IMG/VR virus record: IMGVR_UViG_3300048113_000477
Coordinates: 1 to 31,057 of that record
DNA length: 31,057 bases
From: a virus
Reading direction: 5' to 3' (one strand)
The notes beneath the pieces were generated by a model. That model worked only from the letters and a program-made list of their open reading frames with translations. It did no database searches and had not been told where the DNA came from. Numbering within the stretch: the stretch's first letter is position 1; every line of letters begins with the position of its first letter. This document shows positions 12,810 through 19,333 of this stretch, piece by piece. The translations under genes were made by a program, and so were the position numbers.

Positions 12810-12983
12810 ATGAAAAAAAGAAAGATAGACAAGCAGGGACAGCCAGCAAAATGCGACATCTGTGGCGAAGTAAGCCACCAATTTGTTTGCCTGTTGGTTA
12901 GTCCCGACCCTGTAGAACATGAGACATGGTGCGACCCCTGTTACACCAAAGCACAAACGGAGAAACAAAATGATTCACTATAG
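12810..12983 (+). CDS. Small zinc-ribbon-like protein
   Basis: 57 aa from the ATG at 12810, which has GGAGG upstream; the open frame extends to 12738 only through the preceding gene. A CxxC pair ('KCDICGEV', residues 15-18) and a second one ('WCDPCYTK') 26 residues on fit a zinc ribbon. The ligands are clear, the function is not; such small proteins in phages bind nucleic acids or host proteins. Confidence 0.7.
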   Translation: MKKRKIDKQGQPAKCDICGEVSHQFVCLLVSPDPVEHETWCDPCYTKAQTEKQNDSL

Positions 12984-13131
12984 TATTGCAGAGTGGTGCA
13001 GCTATTGGCTGGTGATTGAGATTGATGAGACTCAAGAAGAAGTAACGGCAGAAATTGTAATGGGCGGAGACGCTGACACAACTTATGAAGACTGCGAAGA
13101 ATGGATTCACCAACAATATGAGGCCGGATAA
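12970..13131 (+). CDS. Small acidic early protein of unknown function
   Basis: 53 aa from the ATG at 12970 (GGAG upstream): 'MIHYSIAEWCSYWLVIEIDE', then 'EVTAEIVMGGDADTTYEDCE'. Its beginning overlaps the zinc-ribbon gene by 14 nt and its stop shares a base with the next start (TAATG). I do not recognise it. Confidence 0.65.
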   Translation: MIHYSIAEWCSYWLVIEIDETQEEVTAEIVMGGDADTTYEDCEEWIHQQYEAG

Positions 13132-13478
13132 TGACCAGCAAGAGTAAAGCAAAAGGAACGTATCACGAGAATTGGTTCGTGAAACTGTTCAAGGAGTGGG
13201 GCTTGCCAGTCAAACGCCAGCCCCTATCTGGCGCGCTTGGAGGAGAATATTCGGGCGACCTAGTCATCAACTTAAATGGCCGGGACTACATTGCCGAGGT
13301 GAAATACCGCAAAGAGAAAGGTTTCCCCTCGCCATTCTCGGTCTTGAAAAATCGAGATGTTGCCCTGTTCAAACTGGGAAAGGGGGAAGAAGGCTCACCC
13401 AAATGGGTGCTGATTGTGCCTGATAGAATTGTAGAAGAACTAATGGAGAAAGAAAATGAACATGACAATAACGATTGA
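13131..13478 (+). CDS. PD-(D/E)XK nuclease, Holliday-junction-resolvase-like
   Basis: 115 aa. Family-like order: Glu13 in 'KGTYHENWFVKLF', 'SGALGGEYSGDLVINLNGR' with Asp43, and 'DYIAEVKYR' giving E56-x-K58. This spacing fits archaeal Hjc-like resolvases and related phage nucleases, which cut branched DNA. Conservation of 'gsG......GDl......i.EvK' is visible. It overlaps the DnaA-domain gene by 23 nt, so both are probably made together and act in replication or recombination. A simpler DNA-repair nuclease role cannot be excluded. Confidence 0.78.
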   Translation: MTSKSKAKGTYHENWFVKLFKEWGLPVKRQPLSGALGGEYSGDLVINLNGRDYIAEVKYRKEKGFPSPFSVLKNRDVALFKLGKGEEGSPKWVLIVPDRIVEELMEKENEHDNND

Positions 13479-13872
13479 AGCAGACAAACAAGAGACCTAC
13501 TCGGTCAAGAGTTTAGTCCGAGCAATATGCGAAAACTTTGGTGTCGAGCAAGACCTATTGCTAGGCAAGCGGCGGGTTGGTTTTGTAATGGCTGGTCGCC
13601 ATGCCCTGTATTATCTGGGCTATCGCAACACAGCACACACAACCACAACACTGGGCGATTATTTGGATCGTGACCATACAACTATCCTGCACGGGCTAAA
13701 GAAATGCGAATCTCTTATGGAGCAAAATAGTAACTATGCTTTCAAGGTAGAGCAAACTCACTTGCTTGCATTGCAGTATGAAATCAAACGGCGAGATGGC
13801 TTGGACAAACTAAAAGCCGAGGTTCAAGAGATGGTTGAACGCTTTCAAATGGAGAAACTCAATGGACTTTGA
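13456..13872 (+). CDS. Stand-alone DnaA domain IV (DNA-binding) protein
   Basis: 138 aa. Residues about 15-85 follow the C-terminal domain of bacterial DnaA: 'VKSLVRAICENFGVEQDLLL', 'GKRR', 'RHALYYLGY', and the signature 'DRDHTTILHGLKKC' (71-84; consensus 'RDHttVlhA..ki'). Domain IV alone binds DnaA boxes. The AAA+ domain is absent, so it cannot melt DNA by itself; the remaining C-terminus is helical. It might steer the host replisome to the phage, or block host DnaA. A perfect DnaA box lies on the phage early promoter. GGAG stands 7 nt before the ATG. Confidence 0.85.
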   Translation: MNMTITIEADKQETYSVKSLVRAICENFGVEQDLLLGKRRVGFVMAGRHALYYLGYRNTAHTTTTLGDYLDRDHTTILHGLKKCESLMEQNSNYAFKVEQTHLLALQYEIKRRDGLDKLKAEVQEMVERFQMEKLNGL

Positions 13873-14392
13873 GCAAAGAGAAGCACTGATTCACGAACAC
13901 TTTGTTCGCAAGATGGCGACGATGTATCTGCCGCCAAACAATGTGAAGCAGAGTGACGCATCAAAAAAGATGTATGGAGAAGAGATACGCAAGGCGGTCA
14001 ACCAACGATTGAGCAGCGACATACCCAATGCCGATGTCTTCAATGACTTGCTCGGCAAGGTATGGGATAGATGCGTGGCAGCGCATGACTTCCGCATCTG
14101 GTTTACGCCTCACTTGGTTGCCAAACATGCAGCCAAAGTAAATGCCGAGTGGCAGCAGCGTAATACAAAAGCAAACAAATTGTTTGAGATAGCTGGGCAA
14201 GCACCCGAAGAACAACCACGCCCGAACAAACTTGACCCTGCCGGACAAGGCTGGACAATCGAGAAGTGTGATGCAGCTATCGAGCAAACCAAGAAAGAAC
14301 TGGGCAACAGCCACATGGCAAAAGTGCTGTGCCGCATACCAGAAAAAGCAAAAGAACGGCTATTAAATGCTGGACAAACTGATACGAACTGA
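13862..14392 (+). CDS. Unknown protein, possible replication accessory
   Basis: 176 aa from the ATG at 13862 (TGGAG upstream; the open frame runs 9 codons further up inside the preceding gene). It starts 'MDFEQREALIHEHFVRKMAT' and contains 'VFNDLLGKVWDRCVAAHDFR' and 'NAEWQQRNTKANKLFEIAG'. Almost all helical. No nucleotide-binding motif. It stands where small phages often place a helicase loader or primosome protein, directly after the DnaA-domain gene and before the exonuclease. That is context only. Confidence 0.8.
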   Translation: MDFEQREALIHEHFVRKMATMYLPPNNVKQSDASKKMYGEEIRKAVNQRLSSDIPNADVFNDLLGKVWDRCVAAHDFRIWFTPHLVAKHAAKVNAEWQQRNTKANKLFEIAGQAPEEQPRPNKLDPAGQGWTIEKCDAAIEQTKKELGNSHMAKVLCRIPEKAKERLLNAGQTDTN

Positions 14393-14418
14393 CTTAATTT
14401 GTATTGAAAGGAAGGTAA

Positions 14419-15240
14419 ATGAGTAGAGATAACGAAATCAGAAAAGCATCTATCGGCGGCAGTTGTGCCTTGCGAATCATGGACGGTGATTGGCACGACC
14501 TTTGGCTAGAGAAGATGGGCTTGAAGAGTGGTGTTGACCTGTCCGATGTCTTGCCTGTTCAGCTTGGCGTTTGGACTGAGGAGTTTAACATCAAGTGGTT
14601 CTCAAAGCACATGCAAGTCGAGTGCTTCAAAGACCCCAACGCAGCCACGCATGAACAACGCTATCACTACAAGTGGGACGGTATCCCCTGCCGAGCAACG
14701 CTTGACGGGGAGTTTATGATGCGCGGTGAAAGATACGGCTTGGAGTGCAAGCACACAAATGACAGAGCCACCATCAATACCCAGCTTGAAAGATACATGC
14801 CACAGCTACAGCTTTACCTAGAAATCTCTGGGGTGAAGGCAATGTATTTCGCAAACATCTTTGGCAATGGTCGCTATGAATATGTGAAGGTTGCAAAGAA
14901 TGAGGAATACATTCAGACAATGCTCGAACATCTCAAAGAGTTTTGGGGTTATGTCGAGCGTAAAGAGGAGCCGCCGCTATCAATGCCGCACTTCTCTGCT
15001 GGCATAGACAGGATTGCAATCAACGATATGGTGGCGCGTGACGCAAGCAGCGACAACTATTTCAGAGTGAGAGCAGCCGAATACATCAGCACAAAGGAAG
15101 CCGCGAAAGAACACGCAGCAGCCGGGAAAGAATTAAAAGCAATGGTCGGGCTAGATGAACGCGAGGTCTATACCGATGAACTTAGCATCAAACGAGACAA
15201 ACGTGGATCGTTACGCATCAACATCAAGAAAGGAAACTAA
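14419..15240 (+). CDS. YqaJ / lambda-exonuclease-like recombination nuclease
   Basis: 273 aa. The N-terminal 'SIGGSCALRIM' and 'VQLGVWTEEFNIKWF' (E54/E55), 'ATLDGEFM' (D96), 'GLECKHTN' (E109-x-K111) and 'YMPQLQLYLEISG' (Gln129, Gln131) make up the YqaJ-type PD-(D/E)XK nuclease core. It should resect dsDNA ends 5' to 3', giving 3' tails for the annealing protein two genes on. The N-terminal 'IGGS...' matches the family's 'igaSd.a.ilG' region. AAGGAAGG precedes the ATG. The C-terminus (about 215-273) is charged and family-specific. Confidence 0.85.
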   Translation: MSRDNEIRKASIGGSCALRIMDGDWHDLWLEKMGLKSGVDLSDVLPVQLGVWTEEFNIKWFSKHMQVECFKDPNAATHEQRYHYKWDGIPCRATLDGEFMMRGERYGLECKHTNDRATINTQLERYMPQLQLYLEISGVKAMYFANIFGNGRYEYVKVAKNEEYIQTMLEHLKEFWGYVERKEEPPLSMPHFSAGIDRIAINDMVARDASSDNYFRVRAAEYISTKEAAKEHAAAGKELKAMVGLDEREVYTDELSIKRDKRGSLRINIKKGN

Positions 15241-15241
15241 T

Positions 15242-15409
15242 ATGATTAAACGTTATCGCATTTGCTTTGGCAAAAGCCATGAAGAACTTGCCGAAGATGT
15301 TAATGAATACATTCAATATAACTGGCAACCATTTGGCAGCTTAATTGATGATGACAATGGCTGCACTCAAGCTATGGTTTTATATGAAAATGGGGACAAG
15401 GCGGAGTAG
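15242..15409 (+). CDS. Small protein, DUF1737-like
   Basis: 55 aa from the ATG at 15242 (AGGAAACTAAT upstream). 'YRICFGKSHEELAEDVNEYI' and 'WQPFGSLIDDDNG' follow the DUF1737 pattern ('Y.ii.g.....l...V...i..GW.p.Ggl.v'). Members are tiny, of unknown function and often sit beside phage replication genes. One base after the exonuclease stop. Confidence 0.65.
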   Translation: MIKRYRICFGKSHEELAEDVNEYIQYNWQPFGSLIDDDNGCTQAMVLYENGDKAE

Positions 15410-15447
15410 AAAACGCCCTGCCCCCGCTGTCGAAAGGAGGTAACAGC

Positions 15448-15744
15448 ATGACCGATTATACAGCATCACCATTGATAAGTGAAGAGGCCGAGCCTCTTAT
15501 CCACCTAATAGGAAATGAATACCAGCTTGGCTGGCGTTCAGTGTGGCTTCACACTCCAGATGAAGCAGTGCGGATTGAATACCGCAACAGCAGACTTGTT
15601 CTAACAGTAGTGCGAAAGGAGAAACAGCATGACAGTGAACAACCTAGCCCCCAACGCAGCGAGGGCAGCAAACAAACCGACGAACAATATGGAACTATGG
15701 GAGAAGGTGTCCCCATCGGACTCAGCTTACCTGAAGCCGGTTAG
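15448..15744 (+). CDS. Unknown protein overlapping the annealing-protein gene
   Basis: 98 aa: 'ISEEAEPLIHLIGNEYQLGW', then 'EYRNSRLVLTVVRKEKQHDS', then a polar tail. AAAGGAGGT 7 nt before the ATG is one of the best ribosome sites here. The last 116 nt overlap the start of the next gene in another frame; the polar tail encoded there looks like overprinting. Unrecognised. Confidence 0.6.
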   Translation: MTDYTASPLISEEAEPLIHLIGNEYQLGWRSVWLHTPDEAVRIEYRNSRLVLTVVRKEKQHDSEQPSPQRSEGSKQTDEQYGTMGEGVPIGLSLPEAG

Positions 15745-16117
15745 CTTTGGGTCACGTTCTTTTACCAGCATTGACCCAATGTATCAGGTTCGAGAGGCCA
15801 CACGCGCTTTCGGGCCGGTGGGTCAAGGTTGGGGGTGGCATTCCCAAACAGAGACAATCACTATGGCGAATGGTGATGTGGCGTTTCTTGCACACATTAC
15901 AGTTTGGCATGGCAACGCACACAACAGCTTCGGGCCGTTCACTGGTTGCAGGACTTTCTATAAGAAAGACCGCATTGCAGAAGACGCACCCAAGATGGCT
16001 GTCACAGATGGGCTGACCAAGGCATTGTCGCACCTTGGATTCAACGCCGATGTGTTCCTCGGTGAACACGACAACAAGTATGCGGCAGATAGTAAAGGCG
16101 TAAAAGGAGAATGGTAA
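15629..16117 (+). CDS. Rad52/ERF-type single-strand annealing protein
   Basis: 162 aa. 'YQVREATRAFGPVGQGWGW' (a 'f.pyG.GWg' motif) and 'DAPKMAVTDGLTKALSHLGF' followed by 'NADVFLGEHDNKY' are typical of phage annealing proteins of the Rad52/Sak/ERF group. They coat the 3' tails made by an exonuclease and anneal them. It lies one gene after a 55-aa protein and one unknown gene downstream of the exonuclease and next to an SSB-like gene, which agrees. AAGGAG stands 8 nt before the ATG. Which branch (Sak3, ERF) cannot be decided here. Confidence 0.78.
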   Translation: MTVNNLAPNAARAANKPTNNMELWEKVSPSDSAYLKPVSFGSRSFTSIDPMYQVREATRAFGPVGQGWGWHSQTETITMANGDVAFLAHITVWHGNAHNSFGPFTGCRTFYKKDRIAEDAPKMAVTDGLTKALSHLGFNADVFLGEHDNKYAADSKGVKGEW

Positions 16118-16491
16118 TGAGCCAGACTTACGACAAAACTGATAGCGGAGCAGTATTCCCCCCGCGTGATAACCACAAGATGATTCTGACAGGCAAAGCC
16201 AACAATGATGGTCGTGACTCTCAGATGGTAGTAACCATGTCAACGCTGCCTGATGGTCGCAAGATTATGGATGTCTATGAAAAGGTCGGAACTCTTTTCG
16301 AAAACGAGAAGAAAGGTGAAAATCCAAACTCGCCGGATTACACCGGGCCGATGGGTAGCCGCCGAATCGCCGCATGGCGTAAGACCAAAGATGACATGGC
16401 ATATATGTCTCTTTCATTCAGCGACAAACAACAAGGTGGTAACAATGCAGAAGCACGTAGCAAGCCAGTGGACGACAGCATCCCCTTCTAA
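16117..16491 (+). CDS. Single-stranded DNA-binding-like protein
   Basis: 124 aa. The C-terminus 'PVDDSIPF' closely resembles the SSB acidic tip (DDDIPF) that recruits host recombination and replication proteins. The body contains 'HKMILTGKANNDGRDSQMVV', 'DYTGPMGSRRIAAWRKTKDD' and 'AYMSLSFSDK', which recalls DUF736-like OB folds. AAGGAG is 8 nt before the ATG at 16117 and only 2 nt before an upstream ATG (16111), so I use 16117, in a TAATG overlap with the annealing-protein gene. Confidence 0.72.
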   Translation: MSQTYDKTDSGAVFPPRDNHKMILTGKANNDGRDSQMVVTMSTLPDGRKIMDVYEKVGTLFENEKKGENPNSPDYTGPMGSRRIAAWRKTKDDMAYMSLSFSDKQQGGNNAEARSKPVDDSIPF

Positions 16492-16660
16492 GCTACTGAC
16501 CATCGAAGAGGTGGGGGCGGCACTGTCCGTCCCCCCTCAAGATGTGAAGAAGTTATGCCGCAAGCACAGTGTGGCAGTGGTCAAGATAGGCCACAAGATT
16601 AGAATGACCCTCAAGGACTACGAAGAATTAGTCGGGAAGATGACAACATATTATGGATGA
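16445..16660 (+). CDS. Small helix-turn-helix (excisionase/MerR-like) protein
   Basis: 71 aa from the ATG at 16445, preceded by AAGGTGG. It overlaps the SSB-like gene by 47 nt. 'LLTIEEVGAALSVPPQDVKK' is a classical excisionase-type winged-helix opening, followed by 'KHSVAVVKIGHKIRMTLKDY'. It could act as a regulator or a DNA-bending factor. The frame is open further upstream, but those codons fall inside the SSB gene and lack a ribosome site. Confidence 0.65.
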   Translation: MQKHVASQWTTASPSKLLTIEEVGAALSVPPQDVKKLCRKHSVAVVKIGHKIRMTLKDYEELVGKMTTYYG

Positions 16661-16994
16661 ACTAACAGCATGGCAGCAAAGAGCAATCCAAGCAGAGGGC
16701 AAGCTGCGCGAGATTGCATCTATGCCAAACGATTCAGTTGGTTGGAAACAAATGAGGGCAGCGACAGCAATGAAAGCCCTTGAAGAAATGGATGTGCCGG
16801 AAAACATTCTTATCTATATCCGACAATCAAACGACCCGCAGTATCCGGCGCAGCTATGTGTCCGAGATGATACAGTTGATCCCTCCTACAATGTATGGGG
16901 CATGACCCCTCGCGCCTTGTATAACATGGTGCGTATTGGGGTGGGGCTGATGTCACAAGAAAAGTTTTTCAATAATGCACACCACTCTGAATGA
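16653..16994 (+). CDS. Small protein of unknown function
   Basis: 113 aa. N-terminal helix 'MDELTAWQQRAIQAEGKLRE', then 'VPENILIYIRQSNDPQYPAQ' and 'NVWGMTPRALYNMVRIGVGL'. No known motif. Overlaps the preceding gene by 8 nt and the next by 20 nt, so translation is likely coupled. Confidence 0.65.
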   Translation: MDELTAWQQRAIQAEGKLREIASMPNDSVGWKQMRAATAMKALEEMDVPENILIYIRQSNDPQYPAQLCVRDDTVDPSYNVWGMTPRALYNMVRIGVGLMSQEKFFNNAHHSE

Positions 16995-17487
16995 AGCAGA
17001 GAAAAGACTCTGCCTCTTTGTAGCGCGTTCCCGTAACGCTGCTGCTCGTGAGGTCGCTCCAGAAGATGCACTAAGGGTATCTCCCAAAGACCCTATCTTC
17101 GTTGATTACGAAGGTGCGATGGGTGAACTGGCTTTCTCCAAAATGCTAGGCGTTTACCCAACAGAAATCTTCGAGATCTATCACCGCTCCTCCCTCAATG
17201 GTGAAGATCCGGGCGACCTCACATTTAATAACTTAGTCATCGATGTAAAAACAACCGTTCACAAAAACGGCAGATTAGTTTCAATGAGAAAAAATCCTGC
17301 TATCAATATGTTTGTGTTGATGACTGGACAAGATGGGGAGTATGACCTTGCTGGTGGTATGTGGTCGGCAGAACTCTACCTCCCCTCGCGCTATGGTATG
17401 CCACCAAACTTTAGAAAAGAGTGCTACAGCGCAACGCAAGATGAGTTGCTAGACCCCAAACAAGTAATGGAATCAATCACCTTCTAG
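16975..17487 (+). CDS. Putative PD-(D/E)XK nuclease-fold protein
   Basis: 170 aa, last early gene. 'VDYEGAMGELAFSKML' (Glu51), 'GDLTF' (Asp81) and 'LVIDVKTT' (D90-x-K92) reproduce the order E, D, (D/E)xK of the restriction-nuclease superfamily. The same arrangement is found in small phage and restriction-like nucleases that cut DNA or resolve junctions. The ATG has only a weak purine stretch before it. The stop TAG shares the CTAG tetranucleotide with the stop of the opposite-strand gene. Which substrate it cuts is unknown. Confidence 0.72.
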   Translation: MHTTLNEAEKRLCLFVARSRNAAAREVAPEDALRVSPKDPIFVDYEGAMGELAFSKMLGVYPTEIFEIYHRSSLNGEDPGDLTFNNLVIDVKTTVHKNGRLVSMRKNPAINMFVLMTGQDGEYDLAGGMWSAELYLPSRYGMPPNFRKECYSATQDELLDPKQVMESITF

Positions 17488-17648
17488 TGTAAGTATGATT
17501 GCGGCTCTTCGCCGGACATGATAGCGAACAACTCTTCTGATAGTTCTTCCGCTTCTTCCATATCAGCAAGCCCAGAAAACTCCAGCACTAACACGGGGAA
17601 ACCATCATCCCCTTCCACGATAGTCATCTTGAAATCATATTGGCTCAT
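17484..17648 (-). CDS. Tiny acidic protein, last gene of the late unit
   Basis: 54 aa, acidic: 'MSQYDFKMTIVEGDDGFPVL', then 'ADMEEAEELSEELFAIMSGE'. The start overlaps the endolysin stop by ATGA. It ends at the same CTAG as the converging early operon (4-nt overlap). No recognised domain; the coupling to the endolysin suggests a lysis-time role. Confidence 0.6.
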   Translation of the reverse strand: MSQYDFKMTIVEGDDGFPVLVLEFSGLADMEEAEELSEELFAIMSGEEPQSYLH

Positions 17649-18109
17649 TTAACTAGACCTTGCTGGTAACTGCGACCATTGAAAGTTAGGGCTTGTTTGC
17701 GGTTCTGTCCATCCCTCTTGTAGGACACATGCACCCAGCCGCTGTTGGGTTTGCCGGACTCGTAGTGTTCCAGTATCAACTGGTCATACTCTAGGTTGGC
17801 TTGAATCCAAGAAGCGACCTTGTGGTTATCGACCCCAATGATTTCAAAGTCAACAGCCTCCCCCTTACAGTGCTGACTGGTGGGCTTGCTGCCAATCTCC
17901 TCGCACAGAAACTCACTGCGGTAGCCGCTTGATACAATCACAGGGGCATTGAACTGGCTGCGCGTAGGTTCAAGGACTGCTTCACACAACGCCCGAAGGG
18001 AGGAGATGTGTTCCTCTGTTGGCGTGTTGTCGATTCCTAGTCGGGTCGCGGTCTGGCTCTTGGTCATCTCCTGCAAGGTGAAGTTGGGGGATAGGGTATT
18101 AACCCCCAC
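17645..18109 (-). CDS. Endolysin, peptidase M15A family
   Basis: 154 aa from a GTG at 18109 with AGGGGGT 7 nt upstream. The open frame goes on to 18223, but that part is inside the holin gene. 'LSPNFTLQEMTKSQTATRLG' is the conserved N-terminus of phage M15 peptidases. 'GYRS', 'SQHCKGEAVDFE' (H80, D87) and 'WVHVSY' (H127) hold the zinc ligands (HxxGxAxD...WxH). It should cleave the peptide stem or cross-bridge of peptidoglycan. It is released or exposed by holin and placed right after it. Confidence 0.88.
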   Translation of the reverse strand: MGVNTLSPNFTLQEMTKSQTATRLGIDNTPTEEHISSLRALCEAVLEPTRSQFNAPVIVSSGYRSEFLCEEIGSKPTSQHCKGEAVDFEIIGVDNHKVASWIQANLEYDQLILEHYESGKPNSGWVHVSYKRDGQNRKQALTFNGRSYQQGLVK

Positions 18110-18132
18110 CTTATTACCCCCTACAGGAGTCG

Positions 18133-18522
18133 CTACTTTTTTCCGCGCATACTCATCAGTTTGTCTGCACCCTTGATTCCAAAAGAACTGCTCACTGCCA
18201 AAAACAGGAGATACTGATACCACTGCGGGAGCGTATCCAACACCGCGAACCCCTCCCGCACTTGCTGGGTAAGCGATGGAATAAAAACTAGGATTGCAGG
18301 GAGCATCAAGACAACAAGAGCAAACTCATCTTTCCATGAGCCTTTGGTTGCGTCAGCCATGTTGGCTTCCCAATCAATCTTGCCTGTTGCAATCTTCTTT
18401 TGAACGGCAGCGTCAGCCTTTGCCTTCTCGACCTTGACCTCTGCTTTGGCTTTGGTTTCTTGAACCTTGCCATCTACCCAGTTTCCGGCGATGCCAGCAA
18501 CCGCACTAAAGATATTCATCAT
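18133..18522 (-). CDS. Holin of the 3-TM GTA type
   Basis: 129 aa. N-terminal amphipathic/basic region with 'AKAEVKVEKAKADAAVQKK', a Trp-containing linker 'SWKDEFALVVLMLPAILVF' (first transmembrane part), 'GFAVLDTLPQWYQYLLFLAV' and 'SSSFGIKGADKLM'. This fits holins of the gene-transfer-agent 3-TM family, which occur mainly in alphaproteobacterial prophages. It makes the pore that lets the M15 endolysin out. ATGATG start; its beginning overlaps the preceding stop by a few bases. Confidence 0.78.
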   Translation of the reverse strand: MMNIFSAVAGIAGNWVDGKVQETKAKAEVKVEKAKADAAVQKKIATGKIDWEANMADATKGSWKDEFALVVLMLPAILVFIPSLTQQVREGFAVLDTLPQWYQYLLFLAVSSSFGIKGADKLMSMRGKK

Positions 18523-18938
18523 TTCCTCTTCCTTACTTTATCCAATGCTTTGCGTATCTGCGTAGCTTCGGGTTCGTCAAACTCTGTGGCACGGACTGTT
18601 GTCCGCTTTTTCTCCACAGATGTAATACACCTTATCACGCACCTTCTTAGTGGCAAGGCCACGAAACAAACTAAGTCTGCGTCCTCACTATTGATAACGC
18701 GCTTTGATTTACTTCCCTTGCTGGTCATAAATTTATAGCGCAATCCACCAGACTGACTAACGCTGGCGGCTTTTACTTCGACCCGATAACTTTCATTGTT
18801 ATCATCAAAGATTATTAAATCAAAACCCTCGTGATTTACTCGACAGCATTTCAAACCAGTCTCTTCAAAGACAGCTTCGGCTATTAACTCCCCCACGCGA
18901 CCCAGTTGATGTGCATTACGCACAGTCTGATAGCCCAC
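18519..18938 (-). CDS. PD-(D/E)XK nuclease (Hjc/group-I-intron-endonuclease-like) in the lysis region
   Basis: 139 aa starting at GTG (18938), directly after the TAA of the preceding gene. 'LGRVGELIAEAVFEETG' (Glu17), 'GFDLIIFDD' (Asp40) and 'YRVEVKAAS' (E54-x-K56) give the complete nuclease core E, D, ExK. The rest is basic ('KGSKSKRV', 'EKKRTTVRA'). Holliday-junction cleavage or DNA degradation is likely. Odd: it stands between small membrane genes and the holin, away from the early recombination genes, so it is expressed late. Confidence 0.75.
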   Translation of the reverse strand: MGYQTVRNAHQLGRVGELIAEAVFEETGLKCCRVNHEGFDLIIFDDNNESYRVEVKAASVSQSGGLRYKFMTSKGSKSKRVINSEDADLVCFVALPLRRCVIRCITSVEKKRTTVRATEFDEPEATQIRKALDKVRKRK

Positions 18939-19166
18939 TTACTTGTCCTTTTCTTCTAGCCTGTCTAGCTTATCAAGCCTACGCTGCGTTGACTGGTTAA
19001 AGAAAGTAAAAAGTTGAGTGATTTTGGATTCGCTATCTTTCAAGCGTTCATCCATTCTATCTGTTTTGTTTTCGAGAGAAGATATAGCCCGGCTAAACCA
19101 CCAGAGCATAGCCATCGCTGCGGTGAGGATAGGCCAGTAAGCAAGAAGTGTCTCGCCAAAGTTCAC
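18939..19166 (-). CDS. Small membrane protein with coiled coil
   Basis: 75 aa from a GTG at 19166 (AAAGGTG upstream). Residues about 6-25 ('TLLAYWPILTAAMAMLWWFS') form one transmembrane segment, followed by a charged heptad-like helix 'SSLENKTDRMDERLKDSESK' to the end 'RRLDKLDRLEEKDK'. This resembles an inner-membrane spanin or an accessory holin, but there is no partner lipoprotein. Role inferred only from position in the lysis cassette. Confidence 0.65.
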   Translation of the reverse strand: MNFGETLLAYWPILTAAMAMLWWFSRAISSLENKTDRMDERLKDSESKITQLFTFFNQSTQRRLDKLDRLEEKDK

Positions 19167-19168
19167 GG

Positions 19169-19333
19169 CTAGTCACCTTTGAAAAACTTTTGAACCGTGT
19201 CAGTTTCCCAAATACGAATGATCCACCAGACCAGTGCAAACAGGGCGGCGATTTCCGGCAGTGCATCAAAGAACGCGCCGAGCGTTACGCCGCCGCTTGC
19301 AAGGTCAACAGTAGATTTCATTTCGTCTGTCAT
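19169..19333 (-). CDS. Small T7-type holin-like membrane protein
   Basis: 54 aa: 'MTDEMKSTVDLASGGVTLGA', then a hydrophobic stretch about residues 21-42 with 'LPEIAALFALVWWIIRIWE'. A single-TM protein with this 'LP.iaalf...W..IRi.e' segment recurs in lysis cassettes of marine podoviruses, where it is annotated as holin. Starts in an ATGA overlap with the preceding gene. Together with the 3-TM protein this gives two holin candidates. Confidence 0.65.
   Translation of the reverse strand: MTDEMKSTVDLASGGVTLGAFFDALPEIAALFALVWWIIRIWETDTVQKFFKGD

Noticed and set aside
16253-16444. N-terminal extension of the HTH protein frame
   Set aside because: Falls entirely inside the SSB-like gene; AAGGTGG before 16445 gives a better start.
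16445-16660. Excisionase as sign of lysogeny
   Set aside because: No integrase, repressor or attachment site was seen anywhere; the HTH alone is not evidence for integration.
17484-17520. Bidirectional terminator at the operon junction
   Set aside because: CGGC-TCTTC-GCCG near 17505 is only a 4-bp stem without a U-tract.
18110-18223. 38-residue extension of the endolysin frame
   Set aside because: Mostly inside the holin gene; residues do not resemble M15 peptidases, and the GTG at 18109 has AGGGGGT upstream.
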